A DNA stretch of 64,000 nt from Rhizobium sp. BK251 (GCF_004345245.1 NZ_SLUQ01000003.1:434001-498000); one strand, 5' to 3'; positions 17,458 to 26,776 are shown, counted from the stretch's first letter. The notes: generated by a model not told the origin, from the sequence alone. A program made the numbers and translations.

Positions 17458-18434
17458 TGGCTGACGAACACCTGCTCATTCTCGTCCTTGCGCTTTTGCT
17501 GGACCGCATCGTCGGCGATCCGGACTGGCTATGGGCGCGCCTGCCACATCCTGTGGTCGCCTTCGGCAAGGCGATCGCCCTGTTCGACAGGAGATTCAAC
17601 GGTCGCGGCCTGCCGGGACATGTGCGGCGGCGAAACGGCGTGCTTTCCATCGTGGCCCTCCTTTCCCTCAGCGTCGCCGCGGGCTGGATCCTTGAATACA
17701 TCTTCGGCCTGTTCGGACCGCTCGGCATTCTTGCGGAAATCGTCTGTGTTGCCGTATTGCTGGCGCAGAAGAGCCTTGCCGATCATGTCGGGACGGTCGC
17801 TGCCGCTTTGCGAACGGATGGGCTCGCGGGTGGACGAGAGGCGGTGTCGAGGATCGTCGGCCGCGACCCGGAAACGCTCGACGAGCCAGGGGTCTGCCGC
17901 GCCGCAATCGAGAGCCTTGCCGAGAACTTCTCCGACGGCGTCGTGGCACCGGCGCTATGGTATGCCGTCTTCGGGCTTCCCGGGATTCTGCTCTACAAGA
18001 TGCTGAATACCGCTGATTCCATGATCGGCCACAAGTCCGAGGCCTATGTCGACTTCGGCTGGGCATCCGCACGGCTGGACGACCTCGCCAATTGGCCGGC
18101 GGCGCGCCTCTCCATCCTGCTGATTTCGGTGGGTGCACTGCTTCGAAGCAGCCTTTCGGCGGCCATCCGCGCCATCGATGTCGCCCTGCGCGATGGCGGA
18201 TTGCATCGCTCGCCGAACTCAGGGCGGCCTGAGGCGGCGATAGCCGGGGCGCTCGACATCCAACTCGCGGGACCGCGGATCTATTCCGGCGTTCTCGTCA
18301 GCGAGCCGATGATCAACGGCGCCGGCCGTGACACTGCAATGGCGAGCGATATCGAGTCCGCCATTTCGATCTTCCGCGCCGCCTGCACGGCACTTGCGCT
18401 TGCGGCGCTGCTTCTCTTCCTCTGCCTTCTCTGA
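17454..18434 (+). CDS. cobD: Adenosylcobinamide-phosphate synthase (CobD/CbiB)
   Basis: An inner-membrane protein that attaches aminopropanol phosphate to adenosylcobyric acid. The 326-residue protein has the early LLLDRIVGDPDWL and HPVVAFGK motifs, several hydrophobic helices, and the family segments ESLAENFSDGVVAPALWY and KMLNTADSMIGHKSEAYVDFGW. Two adjacent ATGs (17454 and 17457) could serve; the first overlaps the cobC stop. It ends the cobABCD operon. I see no intrinsic terminator in the 197 bases before acpXL. Confidence 0.94.
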   Translation: MMADEHLLILVLALLLDRIVGDPDWLWARLPHPVVAFGKAIALFDRRFNGRGLPGHVRRRNGVLSIVALLSLSVAAGWILEYIFGLFGPLGILAEIVCVAVLLAQKSLADHVGTVAAALRTDGLAGGREAVSRIVGRDPETLDEPGVCRAAIESLAENFSDGVVAPALWYAVFGLPGILLYKMLNTADSMIGHKSEAYVDFGWASARLDDLANWPAARLSILLISVGALLRSSLSAAIRAIDVALRDGGLHRSPNSGRPEAAIAGALDIQLAGPRIYSGVLVSEPMINGAGRDTAMASDIESAISIFRAACTALALAALLLFLCLL

Positions 18435-18631
18435 TCGGCCAATAGCAGGCATTGCCAACAGTGTATTGATATATCGCATGGCGCAGCCGGCCGCCGCCAA
18501 GGCGCGGAGGTTGTGTTCCATTGCTGTTTGCGCAACAGTCGTCCGGCAAATTGCCGGCCGTCGTGGCCGAAACCATTGGCTTTTGGAATGGATTTGCCTA
18601 TGAGGGGCATTGAATAATCATTTCAAGAGGT

Positions 18632-18916
18632 ATGGGCGTGACTGCTACATTCGACAAAGTTGCCGACATCATCGCTGAGACGAGCGAAATCGATCGCGAG
18701 ACGATTACGCCGGAAAGCCACACGATCGACGATCTCGGCATCGACAGCCTCGACTTCCTTGACATCGTTTTCGCCATCGACAAGGAATTCGGCATCAAGA
18801 TCCCGCTCGAGCAATGGACGCAGGAAGTCAACGAAGGCAAGGTTTCGACCGAAGAATACTTCGTGCTGAAAAACCTCTGTGCCAAGATCGACGAGTTGCG
18901 CGCCGCAAAGGGCTGA
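18632..18916 (+). CDS. acpXL: Acyl carrier protein AcpXL for very-long-chain fatty acid
   Basis: AcpXL is the special acyl carrier protein of rhizobia and brucellae that carries the growing C28-type (omega-1)-hydroxy fatty acid destined for lipid A. The protein has 94 residues and the phosphopantetheine attachment serine in [18 protein letters not shown] (about Ser 36). Its sequence ([24 protein letters not shown]) is distinctive for AcpXL rather than the housekeeping AcpP. It heads a six-gene plus-strand cluster ending in lpxXL. Confidence 0.96.
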
Positions 18917-19040
18917 GCCATACCGTTTCTCTTCGAACGCCCTGCCGCGCTGGAATATGGCGGCCGGGCGGTTTCGTTCCCGCATAGGCCTATCTGACCG
19001 GAACAACGTTGAAATGCGGCCGGTCGCGCCGGAGAAAGCG

Positions 19041-19514
19041 ATGCTGCTGGAATATTTCCAGATGATTGACAGGGTGGAGACGCTGGACCTCGGGGCCGGC
19101 GTGCTCAAGGCGCAGTCGATCGTTCCTGCGAAGAGCCCGGTTTTCGAGGGGCATTTTCCCGGAATGCCGCTGGTGCCCGGCGTGCTCCTCATCGAGACGA
19201 TGGCGCAGGCATCTGGCATGCTGGTACTTGCCGTTACGAATTTCGCCGCGATGCCGTTCCTGATGTCGGTCGATGGCGCAAAAATGCGCACCTTCGTGGA
19301 GCCGGAAGCTGTACTCGACATCGAGGCACATCTGGAGCACGACGGCTCTGGATTTGCGGTGACGAAGGCAAGAATCGCCGTTGCGGGCAAAAAGGTGTGC
19401 GACGCGCAGCTCAAGCTGCGCACGATGCCTTTCAACGAGGTACCGCTCGCCGATATCGTCAGGAAGAGGGCGGAAGAGGTCGGGCTTCTTGACGCAATCG
19501 CCGCCGGCGCCTAA
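19041..19514 (+). CDS. 3-hydroxyacyl-ACP dehydratase of the AcpXL cluster (FabZ-like)
   Basis: A hot-dog-fold dehydratase that should remove water from 3-hydroxyacyl-AcpXL during very-long-chain fatty acid elongation. The catalytic His is in FEGHFPGMPLVPGVL, followed by LIETMAQASGM containing the partner Glu. Two starts compete: ATG 19014 and ATG 19041. I chose 19041 (157 residues) because GGAGA lies 4-8 nt upstream and family similarity starts with LLEYFQMIDRV. It follows acpXL by 124 nt and precedes the two ketosynthase genes. Confidence 0.88.
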   Translation: MLLEYFQMIDRVETLDLGAGVLKAQSIVPAKSPVFEGHFPGMPLVPGVLLIETMAQASGMLVLAVTNFAAMPFLMSVDGAKMRTFVEPEAVLDIEAHLEHDGSGFAVTKARIAVAGKKVCDAQLKLRTMPFNEVPLADIVRKRAEEVGLLDAIAAGA

Positions 19515-19623
19515 CCGGGAAGGATCGGCAGGGGTTTGCCGGACGGCAGTGCGTCCCATGCGAAATGTTGCTGTGCCGCCGTGCGTCCTAAGTTTGCGCG
19601 TCGCACAGTTCAGAGGATGACAG

Positions 19624-20829
19624 ATGAGCAAGTCTCAGAACGACGTGGTGATAACCGGTGTTGGAATCGTCACCTGTCAGGGTGTCGGCAAGGAGGCGCA
19701 TGTCGCCGTGCTGACGGCGGACAAGGCACCGGCAACCATCATCGAGACCGAAAAATTCAAGCCTTACCCGGTGCACCCGCTGCCCGAGATCGACTGGTCG
19801 CAGCAGATTCCCAAGCGGGGCGATCAGCGGCAGATGGAAAACTGGCAGCGCATCGGGGTGTTCACCGCCGGTCTCGCGCTTGACGATGCGGGCTTCAAGG
19901 ACGACCTGGAAGCCTGCGGTACCATGGACATGATCGTGGCCGCCGGCGGCGGCGAGCGCGACATCAACGTCGACACACTGATCGTCGACGAGGCGCTGAA
20001 GCGCAACGATCGCGAGCTGCTCCTCAACGAGAAGCTGACGACGGAACTGCGGCCGACGCTGTTCCTGGCGCAGCTTTCGAACCTGCTGGCCGGTAATATC
20101 TCCATCGTCCACAAGGTCACCGGGTCATCGCGCACCTTCATGGGGGAAGAAGCCTCGGGCATCTCCGCCATCGAAACGGCGTTCCATCGCATCAAGTCAG
20201 GCGAATCCACCCATGCGCTGGTCGGCGGCGCCTTCTCGGCCGAGCGGCCGGACATGATCCTCTTGTTCGAATCGCTCAACGGCCATTCCCTTGGTGATTG
20301 GCACCCGTTCTGGTCGCGCAAGCCAGAAGACGGCGGCGGCATGATCAGCGGCTCGCTTGGCGCATTTCTCGTCCTCGAATCGCGCGCCCATGCAGAAGCG
20401 CGCGGCGCGCACATCTATGCGGCCATTGATGCTGTCGAGGGCGATCGCGGCTCGCGAGAAGAGGGCGGGCTTGAAAAGCGTCTCGAGCGCCTTCTCGATC
20501 TTGCCGGCGATGCGCCGGCCGAAGGCACCGTTATCTTCTCCGGCAGTACCGGCTTCCTCGAGCTCGCGTCACGAGAGAAGGCACTGCTCGATGAGAAGTT
20601 TCCGTCGGCCGCGATTCGCGGCTACGGCGGCATCGCGGGCCATGGCCTCGAAAGCCAGTTTCCCCTGGGCATTGCTTTCGCCGCACTCGCCCTGGCGAGC
20701 GAGGCGAAGGTGCCTGCTTTCGATCCGACACACGAGAGGCCCATGAAGGCCGCGGCAAGCAAGGCGATCGTCACCACGGTCGGCCATGTCCGCGGCGAGG
20801 GCGTAGCCGTTCTTTCCGCCGAAGCGTAG
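19624..20829 (+). CDS. Beta-ketoacyl-ACP synthase-like protein FabF2XL with degenerate active site
   Basis: A 401-residue thiolase-fold protein of the KAS family in the very-long-chain fatty acid cluster. Aligned by eye with its neighbour FabF1XL, the nucleophilic Cys (TACASG) is replaced by Glu (GEEASG, around residue 180) and the first His (AHGTST) is missing (FSGSTGF). Only a GH pair near the C-terminus remains in place of the second His. It therefore probably does not condense on its own and may act as a partner subunit of FabF1XL, as chain-length factors do in type II polyketide synthases. This role is an inference. AGAGG lies about 9 nt before the ATG. Confidence 0.85.
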   Translation: MSKSQNDVVITGVGIVTCQGVGKEAHVAVLTADKAPATIIETEKFKPYPVHPLPEIDWSQQIPKRGDQRQMENWQRIGVFTAGLALDDAGFKDDLEACGTMDMIVAAGGGERDINVDTLIVDEALKRNDRELLLNEKLTTELRPTLFLAQLSNLLAGNISIVHKVTGSSRTFMGEEASGISAIETAFHRIKSGESTHALVGGAFSAERPDMILLFESLNGHSLGDWHPFWSRKPEDGGGMISGSLGAFLVLESRAHAEARGAHIYAAIDAVEGDRGSREEGGLEKRLERLLDLAGDAPAEGTVIFSGSTGFLELASREKALLDEKFPSAAIRGYGGIAGHGLESQFPLGIAFAALALASEAKVPAFDPTHERPMKAAASKAIVTTVGHVRGEGVAVLSAEA

Positions 20830-20841
20830 GGAGTAAACTCG

Positions 20842-22128
20842 ATGACGACATCCGCCTACAAGGATCATCTCGGCCGCCCGATCGTCGCCGTCACCGGCAT
20901 GGGCATCATCACTTCGCTAGGCCAGGGGCTCAAGGACAATTGGAACGCCCTTTCGTCCGGTACCTCCGGCATTCACAATATCAGCCGGTTTCCCACCGAC
21001 GGCCTTTCCACCCGCATTGCCGGCACGGTCGATTTCATCGACATCCCGGTCCCGAACGCCGTCGAGCGCTCCTATGCCTTCGCACGCGAGACGACGATCG
21101 AGGCACTTGCCCAGGCGGGACTGTCCGGCGATTTCAACGGGCCGCTCTTCCTCGCAGCCCCGCCGATCGAACCTGAATGGAGCGCCCGCTTCGACCTTGC
21201 CGACCGCTCCCCGCCGTCCGATCACCCGGGTGACGCTTATGAGCGCTTCCTGGCGGCCATGCGTCAGCGGCCGGATCCGGCATTTCACGAGGCCTCTCTT
21301 TTTGGCGCCATCTCAGAGCGCCTTGCCGATCGCTTCGGCACGCGAGGCCTGCCCGTGACGCTTTCGACGGCATGCGCTTCCGGCGTAACGGCGATCCAGC
21401 TCGGTGTTGAGGCGATCCGCCAGGGCCGGACCACACGGGCGCTGACGGTTGCGACCGACGGCTCGCTCAGCGCCGAAGCGCTGATCCGCTTCTCGCTCCT
21501 GTCAGCCCTTTCGACCCAGAACGACCCGCCGACCAAGGCGTCAAAGCCCTTCAGCAAGGATCGCGACGGCTTCGTCATCGCCGAAGGTGCGGCGACCCTG
21601 GTGCTCGAATCGCTCGAGACGGCTGTCGCCCGCGGCGCAAAGATCCTGGGCATCATGCGCGGTGCCGGCGACAAGGCCGACTCCTTCCACCGCACGCGGT
21701 CTTCCCCCGACGGAGCCCCGGCAATCGCGACGATCCGCGCGGCTCTTGCCGATGCCGGTATCGACGAGGGCGCAATCGGCTACATCAACGCGCATGGCAC
21801 GTCGACGCCAGAGAATGACAAGATGGAATATGGCTCGATGTTTGCCGTATTCGGCGAGGGGCTCGCGAGCATCCCGGTTTCGTCGAACAAGTCGATGATC
21901 GGTCATACGCTGACGGCGGCGGGTGCTGTTGAGGCGGTGTTTTCGCTGCAGACGATGCTGACCGGGATACTGCCGCCGACGATCAACTATAACAATCCGG
22001 ATCCGTCGATCGCACTCGACGTCGTGCCGAACAAGAAGCGGGAAAAGCAGGTCAATGCCGTGCTTTCGAACTCCTTCGGTTTCGGCGGCCAGAATGCCAG
22101 CCTTGTCATGTCGCTCGAACCGGCTTAA
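20842..22128 (+). CDS. Beta-ketoacyl-ACP synthase FabF1XL (KAS II family)
   Basis: A 428-residue condensing enzyme extending the AcpXL-bound acyl chain. It has the complete Cys-His-His triad: Cys in STACASGVTAI (around residue 178), His in NAHGTSTPENDK, and His in KSMIGHTLTAAG. A C-terminal FGFGGQNASLV motif completes the family pattern. AGGGA precedes the ATG, and only 12 nt separate it from FabF2XL, so the two ketosynthase-like proteins are probably made together. A gap of 135 nt follows before the dehydrogenase gene. Confidence 0.94.
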   Translation: MTTSAYKDHLGRPIVAVTGMGIITSLGQGLKDNWNALSSGTSGIHNISRFPTDGLSTRIAGTVDFIDIPVPNAVERSYAFARETTIEALAQAGLSGDFNGPLFLAAPPIEPEWSARFDLADRSPPSDHPGDAYERFLAAMRQRPDPAFHEASLFGAISERLADRFGTRGLPVTLSTACASGVTAIQLGVEAIRQGRTTRALTVATDGSLSAEALIRFSLLSALSTQNDPPTKASKPFSKDRDGFVIAEGAATLVLESLETAVARGAKILGIMRGAGDKADSFHRTRSSPDGAPAIATIRAALADAGIDEGAIGYINAHGTSTPENDKMEYGSMFAVFGEGLASIPVSSNKSMIGHTLTAAGAVEAVFSLQTMLTGILPPTINYNNPDPSIALDVVPNKKREKQVNAVLSNSFGFGGQNASLVMSLEPA

Positions 22129-22263
22129 TCGGTTCCCGACAAAAATTTGAACGAGACAGGGACGTACCGCCGCGCCCGCATCCTACAGGATGTGTGAGGG
22201 TCGTGACGGGTCCTGCAGCTACGCACCGGGCGGGGGCCCGCTGCGCTTCCGAAGGACTTTCCC

Positions 22264-23292
22264 ATGCGCGCTTTGCAACTGATTGACGACCGCAAGCTTG
22301 AGATCACCGATCTCCCCGAACCGGATGCACCCGGCGCCGGCGAGGTGACGTTGCGTGTCAAGGCGGTTGCCCTCAACCATATCGACGTGTGGGGCTGGCG
22401 TGGCATGGCATTCGCCAAGCGCAAGATGCCGCTCGTCATCGGCGCCGAAGCCTCGGGAGTGGTGGAAGCGATCGGGCCTGGGGTTGCAAACGTCCTTCCG
22501 GGCCAGCTGGTCTCCATCTATGGCGCGCGAACCTGCGGTCTCTGCCGCCCCTGCCGAGAGGGCCGCGACAACCTCTGCGAACACGTTTCCGGCGTGCACG
22601 GCTTCCATCTTGACGGCTTCGCGCAGGAGAAGGTGAACCTGCCGGCGCGCCTGCTCGTGCCCGCACCGCCCGGTGTCGATGCCGTGGCGGCGGCCGTTGC
22701 TCCGGTCACCTTCGGTACCGTCGAGCACATGCTGTTCGACAATGCCAAGCTCGAACCCGGCGAGACCATTCTGGTTCATGCCGGCGGTTCAGGCATCGGC
22801 ACGGCGGCGATCCAGCTCGCCAAGAAGATAGGCTGCACCGTGATCACGACCGTCGGCTCGGACGACAAGATCGAGAAGGCCAGGGCGCTCGGTGCCGACC
22901 ATGTCATCAACTACCGCACCGACCGCTTCGAGGGCGTGGTGCGCAAGCTCAGCAAGAAGAAGGGCGTGGACGTCGTCTTCGAACACGTCGGCAAGGACAC
23001 CTGGGCAGGGTCGATGCTCTGCCTGAAGCGCGGCGGCCGTCTTGTCACCTGCGGCTCCACCTCGGGCGTCTCGACGGAAATGAACCTGATGATGCTGTTC
23101 CAGCAGCAGCTGAAGCTCCTCGGCTCCTTCGGCTGCCGCATGGAGAACATGGCCAATGCCATGCAGAAGATGGGCCGCGGCCTCGTCCATCCGGTGATCG
23201 ACACCGAAGTCAGCTTCGGTGAGATCGACCGTGCGCTGGAGCGCATGGAATCGCGCCAGATCTTCGGCAAGATCATCCTGAAGATGGACTGA
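22264..23292 (+). CDS. Zinc-type alcohol dehydrogenase/enoyl reductase of the AcpXL cluster (AdhXL)
   Basis: A 342-residue medium-chain dehydrogenase/reductase. It has the MDR N-terminal GroES-like domain with a Cys-rich structural zinc loop (CGLCRPCREGRDNLCE, about residues 92-107) and the NAD(P)-binding motif HAGGSGIGTAAIQLA (around residue 173). In related clusters this gene is named adhXL and is suspected of acting as an enoyl reductase or of oxidising the (omega-1)-hydroxyl; neither is shown by the sequence. Only 3 nt separate its stop from lpxXL. Confidence 0.88.
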   Translation: MRALQLIDDRKLEITDLPEPDAPGAGEVTLRVKAVALNHIDVWGWRGMAFAKRKMPLVIGAEASGVVEAIGPGVANVLPGQLVSIYGARTCGLCRPCREGRDNLCEHVSGVHGFHLDGFAQEKVNLPARLLVPAPPGVDAVAAAVAPVTFGTVEHMLFDNAKLEPGETILVHAGGSGIGTAAIQLAKKIGCTVITTVGSDDKIEKARALGADHVINYRTDRFEGVVRKLSKKKGVDVVFEHVGKDTWAGSMLCLKRGGRLVTCGSTSGVSTEMNLMMLFQQQLKLLGSFGCRMENMANAMQKMGRGLVHPVIDTEVSFGEIDRALERMESRQIFGKIILKMD

Positions 23293-23295
23293 GCA

Positions 23296-24231
23296 TTGAA
23301 GATCCTCATTACCCGGATCGTTCTCGCACTTCGGCATTTCCAGCAGTGGCTGGTGGCGCAGATCGCGTTCGGATTCCTGAACTTCCTCAAGCTTTTTCCC
23401 GCCGATGGCGCAATGAACTTCGCCGACCGCTTCGTGCGGCTCATCGGCCCGAAGACGCGACGCCACAAGCTGATGCTCGTCAACCTGCGCAACGCTTTTC
23501 CAGAGAAGAGCGATGCGGAGATCGAGGAGATTGCGCTCGCAAGCTGGGGCAATATGGGTCGGCTGGCTGCCGAATATGTCTTCCTCGACCGGCTGTTCGA
23601 CTTCGATCCCGAAAGGCAGGGGGAGGGACGGATCGAGGTCTCGGGAATCCCGCTCTTCATCGATCTCAAGGACAATCCGCGGCCCTTCATCGTCTTTACC
23701 GGCCACACCGGCAATTTCGAGCTGTTGCCCGTCGCGGGCGCCGCGTTCGGGCTGCACGTCACCGTCCTCTTCCGTCCGCCAAACAATCCCTATGTCGCGG
23801 AAAAGGTCTTTGAGTTCCGCAGCGCCCGCATGGGCCATCTCGTTCCGTCGCATGCCGGCTCTTCTTTTGCGCTTGCCCGCCAGCTCGAGTCCGGCGGTGG
23901 CGTCGGTGTCCTGGTCGACCAGAAGTTCACCAAGGGTTTGACGACCACATTCTTCGGTCGAGACGTGAAGACGAATCCGTTGCTCGCAAAGCTTGCCCGG
24001 CAGTTCAATTGCGAAGTCTACCCGGCACGCTGCATCCGCCTCCCGGGCAATCGTTACCGGCTGGAGATTGAACCGCGCATGGAACTCCCGCGGGACGAGC
24101 GCGGCAATCTCGACGTCCGCGCCACCGCGCAGATGCTGAACGACAAAGTCGAAAGCTGGGTAAGGGAAAATCCCGAGCAGTGGCTGTGGTACCACGACCG
24201 CTGGAACATCAAGCACACGCTGCCACGATAA
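23296..24231 (+). CDS. lpxXL: Lipid A very-long-chain acyltransferase LpxXL
   Basis: An inner-membrane LpxL/HtrB-type acyltransferase that moves the very-long-chain acyl group from AcpXL to lipid A. The 311-residue protein starts at TTG 23296, since the previous stop ends at 23292. It begins with a hydrophobic/amphipathic helix and has the catalytic HX4E block as GHTGNFE near residue 140. Further family segments are VLVDQKF and the C-terminal PEQWLWYHDRW. It ends the acpXL operon, whose products together build and attach the long chain. Confidence 0.95.
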   Translation: MKILITRIVLALRHFQQWLVAQIAFGFLNFLKLFPADGAMNFADRFVRLIGPKTRRHKLMLVNLRNAFPEKSDAEIEEIALASWGNMGRLAAEYVFLDRLFDFDPERQGEGRIEVSGIPLFIDLKDNPRPFIVFTGHTGNFELLPVAGAAFGLHVTVLFRPPNNPYVAEKVFEFRSARMGHLVPSHAGSSFALARQLESGGGVGVLVDQKFTKGLTTTFFGRDVKTNPLLAKLARQFNCEVYPARCIRLPGNRYRLEIEPRMELPRDERGNLDVRATAQMLNDKVESWVRENPEQWLWYHDRWNIKHTLPR

Positions 24232-24430
24232 TCACCTACGGCAAACAGCGTAGACGGCGCTCTACCCTAAAATTTGATTGAGATTGAACGTGAGGGGAAA
24301 TCATGTTAAGCCCCTGTCACTGAGAGGAATTTGCCGCTTGGGGGCAGTCAGCGGCAGCTGATTTCGTCGAGTATCTGGCGGCCCGGTGACTTTTTCAAGA
24401 TATAAGAAGAATATTTATTAGGAGGACATC

Positions 24431-25153
24431 TTGCTGTCACTCTTTCAGGCGTTTTCGCTGCAATGCTTGGATCTCCAACGGGCGATCAAAAGCGGGGATG
24501 ACGCTCAGGTGCGTGCCAAGGATCGCGATCTGGAGCGGCTTATCGCCGAGATCCTTTCGCACAAGGCGGGCAATATCGTCGAGATCTATACCCAGCTTCA
24601 GTTCGTCAGCCATCTGATACGGCACGAGGCGGATGATCGATCCTGCGTCTTGCGCCATTCGGCGGCGCTGTCGATCCTGCTTGACCGCTATTTCGGCGTC
24701 GAGGGAGGGGCCATGGACACGGTGTTCCAGGACGTCTTGTCCCAATCGGCCGCGTCGGAAAAGCCTACATCGACAGACGTCACGAGCATCCTGAATGCCG
24801 TCATCCTGGACAGCCTCCCGGATCGTGTTGCGGTGATCACCAGGGATTACCGCTACCTCTATTCGAACCCCGCCAATGCGACCTATCTCAACTGCAAGCC
24901 CGTGGAGCTCATCGGCCGGCATGTCGTCGAGTTCGTTGGGGAAGAGCGGTTCGAACGACGCGCCAAGGCAAAGCTGGACGCATGCCTCGCGGGCGAGCAG
25001 CTGGACTATACCTACGATCTCGACCTTCCGGACGGCAGGAGCAAGACGGCGCGCTGCCGGATGACGCCGCTGCGTACGAACGAGAACGAAATCATCGGCG
25101 TGCTGATCGTCCTGCAGGACATCGGCGTGCGGCTCGGCGTGCTCGCGGCGTGA
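24431..25153 (+). CDS. PAS-domain signalling protein without output domain
   Basis: A 240-residue cytoplasmic protein. TTG at 24431 is the start, set by GGAGG at 24421-24425. Residues 1-100 are helical with no recognised domain; residues 125-235 form a PAS fold (LPDRVAVITRDYRYLYSNPANATYL, ELIGRHVVEFVG, then IIGVLIVLQDI). There is no kinase, GGDEF, EAL or DNA-binding domain, so it probably senses through its PAS domain and signals by protein contact. The 199-base upstream gap is relatively AT-rich just before the start. Confidence 0.8.
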   Translation: MLSLFQAFSLQCLDLQRAIKSGDDAQVRAKDRDLERLIAEILSHKAGNIVEIYTQLQFVSHLIRHEADDRSCVLRHSAALSILLDRYFGVEGGAMDTVFQDVLSQSAASEKPTSTDVTSILNAVILDSLPDRVAVITRDYRYLYSNPANATYLNCKPVELIGRHVVEFVGEERFERRAKAKLDACLAGEQLDYTYDLDLPDGRSKTARCRMTPLRTNENEIIGVLIVLQDIGVRLGVLAA

Positions 25154-25157
25154 TCCG

Positions 25158-25511
25158 CTAGCGGGCAGACCAGACGGCGAGTTCGTAGCCGTCCTTGTCC
25201 GCGAAATGGAAACGGCGTCCCCCGGGGAAGCTGTAGATCGGGCGGACCACCTTGCCGCCCGATGCCTCCACGCGGGCGGCCGTCGCCTCAAGATCCTCGG
25301 CGTAGAGAACAATGAGCGGACCGCCCGGCGTCACCGGGCCGAGCGTGGTAAAGCCGCCGGTCAGTCGCCCGTCGGCAAACTCGCAATATTCGGGTCCGTA
25401 ATCCTTGAAGCTCCATCGAAACGCCGCGCCATAGAAGGCCTTTGCAGCGGCGATGTCGGAGACGTTGAACTCGATGTAGTCGATCTTGCTGTCATTGCCT
25501 TCGCCCGTCAT
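25158..25511 (-). CDS. VOC-family (glyoxalase/bleomycin-resistance fold) protein
   Basis: A 117-residue single vicinal-oxygen-chelate module: IDYIEFNVSDIAAAKAFYGAAF at the start and FHFADKDGYELAVWS at the end. The pattern resembles small lyase-like VOC proteins found beside AraC and SRPBCC genes. GGGAGGA lies about 8 nt before the ATG. It is the last gene of a minus-strand group with the SRPBCC protein (13 nt away) and the AraC regulator. The substrate is unknown. Confidence 0.85.
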   Translation of the reverse strand: MTGEGNDSKIDYIEFNVSDIAAAKAFYGAAFRWSFKDYGPEYCEFADGRLTGGFTTLGPVTPGGPLIVLYAEDLEATAARVEASGGKVVRPIYSFPGGRRFHFADKDGYELAVWSAR

Positions 25512-25524
25512 CGCGGAATCCTCC

Positions 25525-25923
25525 CTAGCGTTCCATCAACGTCTTCAATGTGGTGAGGTCCTTGAGCACATGGTCGGCATCAGCGCTGAACTGCTCGTCA
25601 CTCATCCCAGGCATCCTGAACAGCGTGAACATGACCTCGCAGCCGTCGCCATTCGGGACGACGCGCAGCGCGTTGTAAACCCTGAGGCCCGATTCGATGG
25701 TCACGGTATGGTCTATCACGCCGAATTCGTTGCGCGGAACGAAGCTCACCCGCACCGTGCCGAGCACCCCGCGCGCGATCCAACTGTCGCCGTCCCGCTC
25801 GAGACCGGAGGCAAGCCCCGATGCCCAGAGCGGCATGTTTTCCGGCTCGCCTGCGAAGTCATAGACGCTCTGCCAGTCGCGGCTAACAGATAGATGAACG
25901 ATCCTTGCCGTCATCGTGGACAT
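25525..25923 (-). CDS. SRPBCC-superfamily (START-like) protein
   Basis: A 132-residue helix-grip protein with the typical N-terminal TARIVHLSVSRDWQSVYDFAGEPENMPLWASG and a long C-terminal helix (DADHVLKDLTTLKTL). The fold forms a hydrophobic pocket for small ligands; no reaction is assigned. GGAGG lies about 8 nt before ATG 25923, supporting that start over the in-frame ATG at 25914. The first 41 bases overlap the end of the AraC gene, so both are on one transcript. Confidence 0.82.
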   Translation of the reverse strand: MSTMTARIVHLSVSRDWQSVYDFAGEPENMPLWASGLASGLERDGDSWIARGVLGTVRVSFVPRNEFGVIDHTVTIESGLRVYNALRVVPNGDGCEVMFTLFRMPGMSDEQFSADADHVLKDLTTLKTLMER

Positions 25924-26776
25924 GCTCGACCTCCATGCGCGGAAGATAAGGCGTCCGCACAGCGCCGGTATTGAACGAAACGGCCAGCGGGCCCTTGAAC
26001 TGGCGCACGACCGCGGCAGGCGTCAGGCCCGACATATCACGGACCTCCCGGGTCATGTGCGCCTGGTCCGCATAGCCCGCTTCAGCGGCCAGCCAGGCGA
26101 GGGAACAGGGCGTCGTGGCACGAACCTGCTGCAGGAAACGCTGGAAGCGCAGGATACGATCCAATGTCCTTGCACCATAGCCGAAAACCTCATGACAACG
26201 TCTGCGAAGACTGCGCTCACTTATGCCAAGTTCGGCCGTGAGGTCGTCGATCATGCTCCTGCGCCGGCCAACGGCATTGTCCAGGCGACGAAGGACGAAC
26301 TGCATAGCCGCGGCCGCTGGCTTCTCTGTCCCGGCGCGGTCGACTGCACGAAGCATCAAGTCGATCCGTTCATCGTCGCTGCCGGCTTCGGCTATCCGGT
26401 CCTCGAACTCGGCCGCAAGGCCTGGCGCGATATCCCCGAGCGCCACCGTCCGACCGACGATGTCGGAAAGGGGCAGCCTGAGCCATTGCCCGGCCCGGCC
26501 TGGCGCGAACCGCACACCGAGCAGGCGGCTGCCGGCCGGGATATCCGGAAAAGCGGCTGTCCTGTCGGGTCCGACGATGCAAAGCTCCCCGCCGGTCCAG
26601 ATGAGATCGCTGCAGCAGTCCGGAACGACGGTGATTCCTCCCTCGATCTCATCCGGTAGCTGGTGGATCCAGGCGCATCGGATGTGTGGCTGCAGAAGGC
26701 CCGAGGGGGCCGACTCGATATATCGCCCGGCGAGCGGCGCGAGGAGCCGTCCTTCGTCTTTCAATCCTGCTGGCAT
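25883..26776 (-). CDS. AraC-family transcriptional regulator
   Basis: A 297-residue regulator. The N-terminal part (APLAGRYIESAPS, CAWIHQLPDE) is the sensing domain common in this subgroup. The C-terminal 100 residues carry two helix-turn-helix units of AraC type (LTAELGISERSLRRRCHEVFGYG and SLAWLAAEAGYADQAHMTREVRDMSGLTP). The ATG at 26776 was preferred, because the frame upstream to 26941 contains no conserved sequence. It overlaps the SRPBCC gene and probably controls that gene and the VOC gene. Confidence 0.88.
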   Translation of the reverse strand: MPAGLKDEGRLLAPLAGRYIESAPSGLLQPHIRCAWIHQLPDEIEGGITVVPDCCSDLIWTGGELCIVGPDRTAAFPDIPAGSRLLGVRFAPGRAGQWLRLPLSDIVGRTVALGDIAPGLAAEFEDRIAEAGSDDERIDLMLRAVDRAGTEKPAAAAMQFVLRRLDNAVGRRRSMIDDLTAELGISERSLRRRCHEVFGYGARTLDRILRFQRFLQQVRATTPCSLAWLAAEAGYADQAHMTREVRDMSGLTPAAVVRQFKGPLAVSFNTGAVRTPYLPRMEVEHVHDDGKDRSSIC

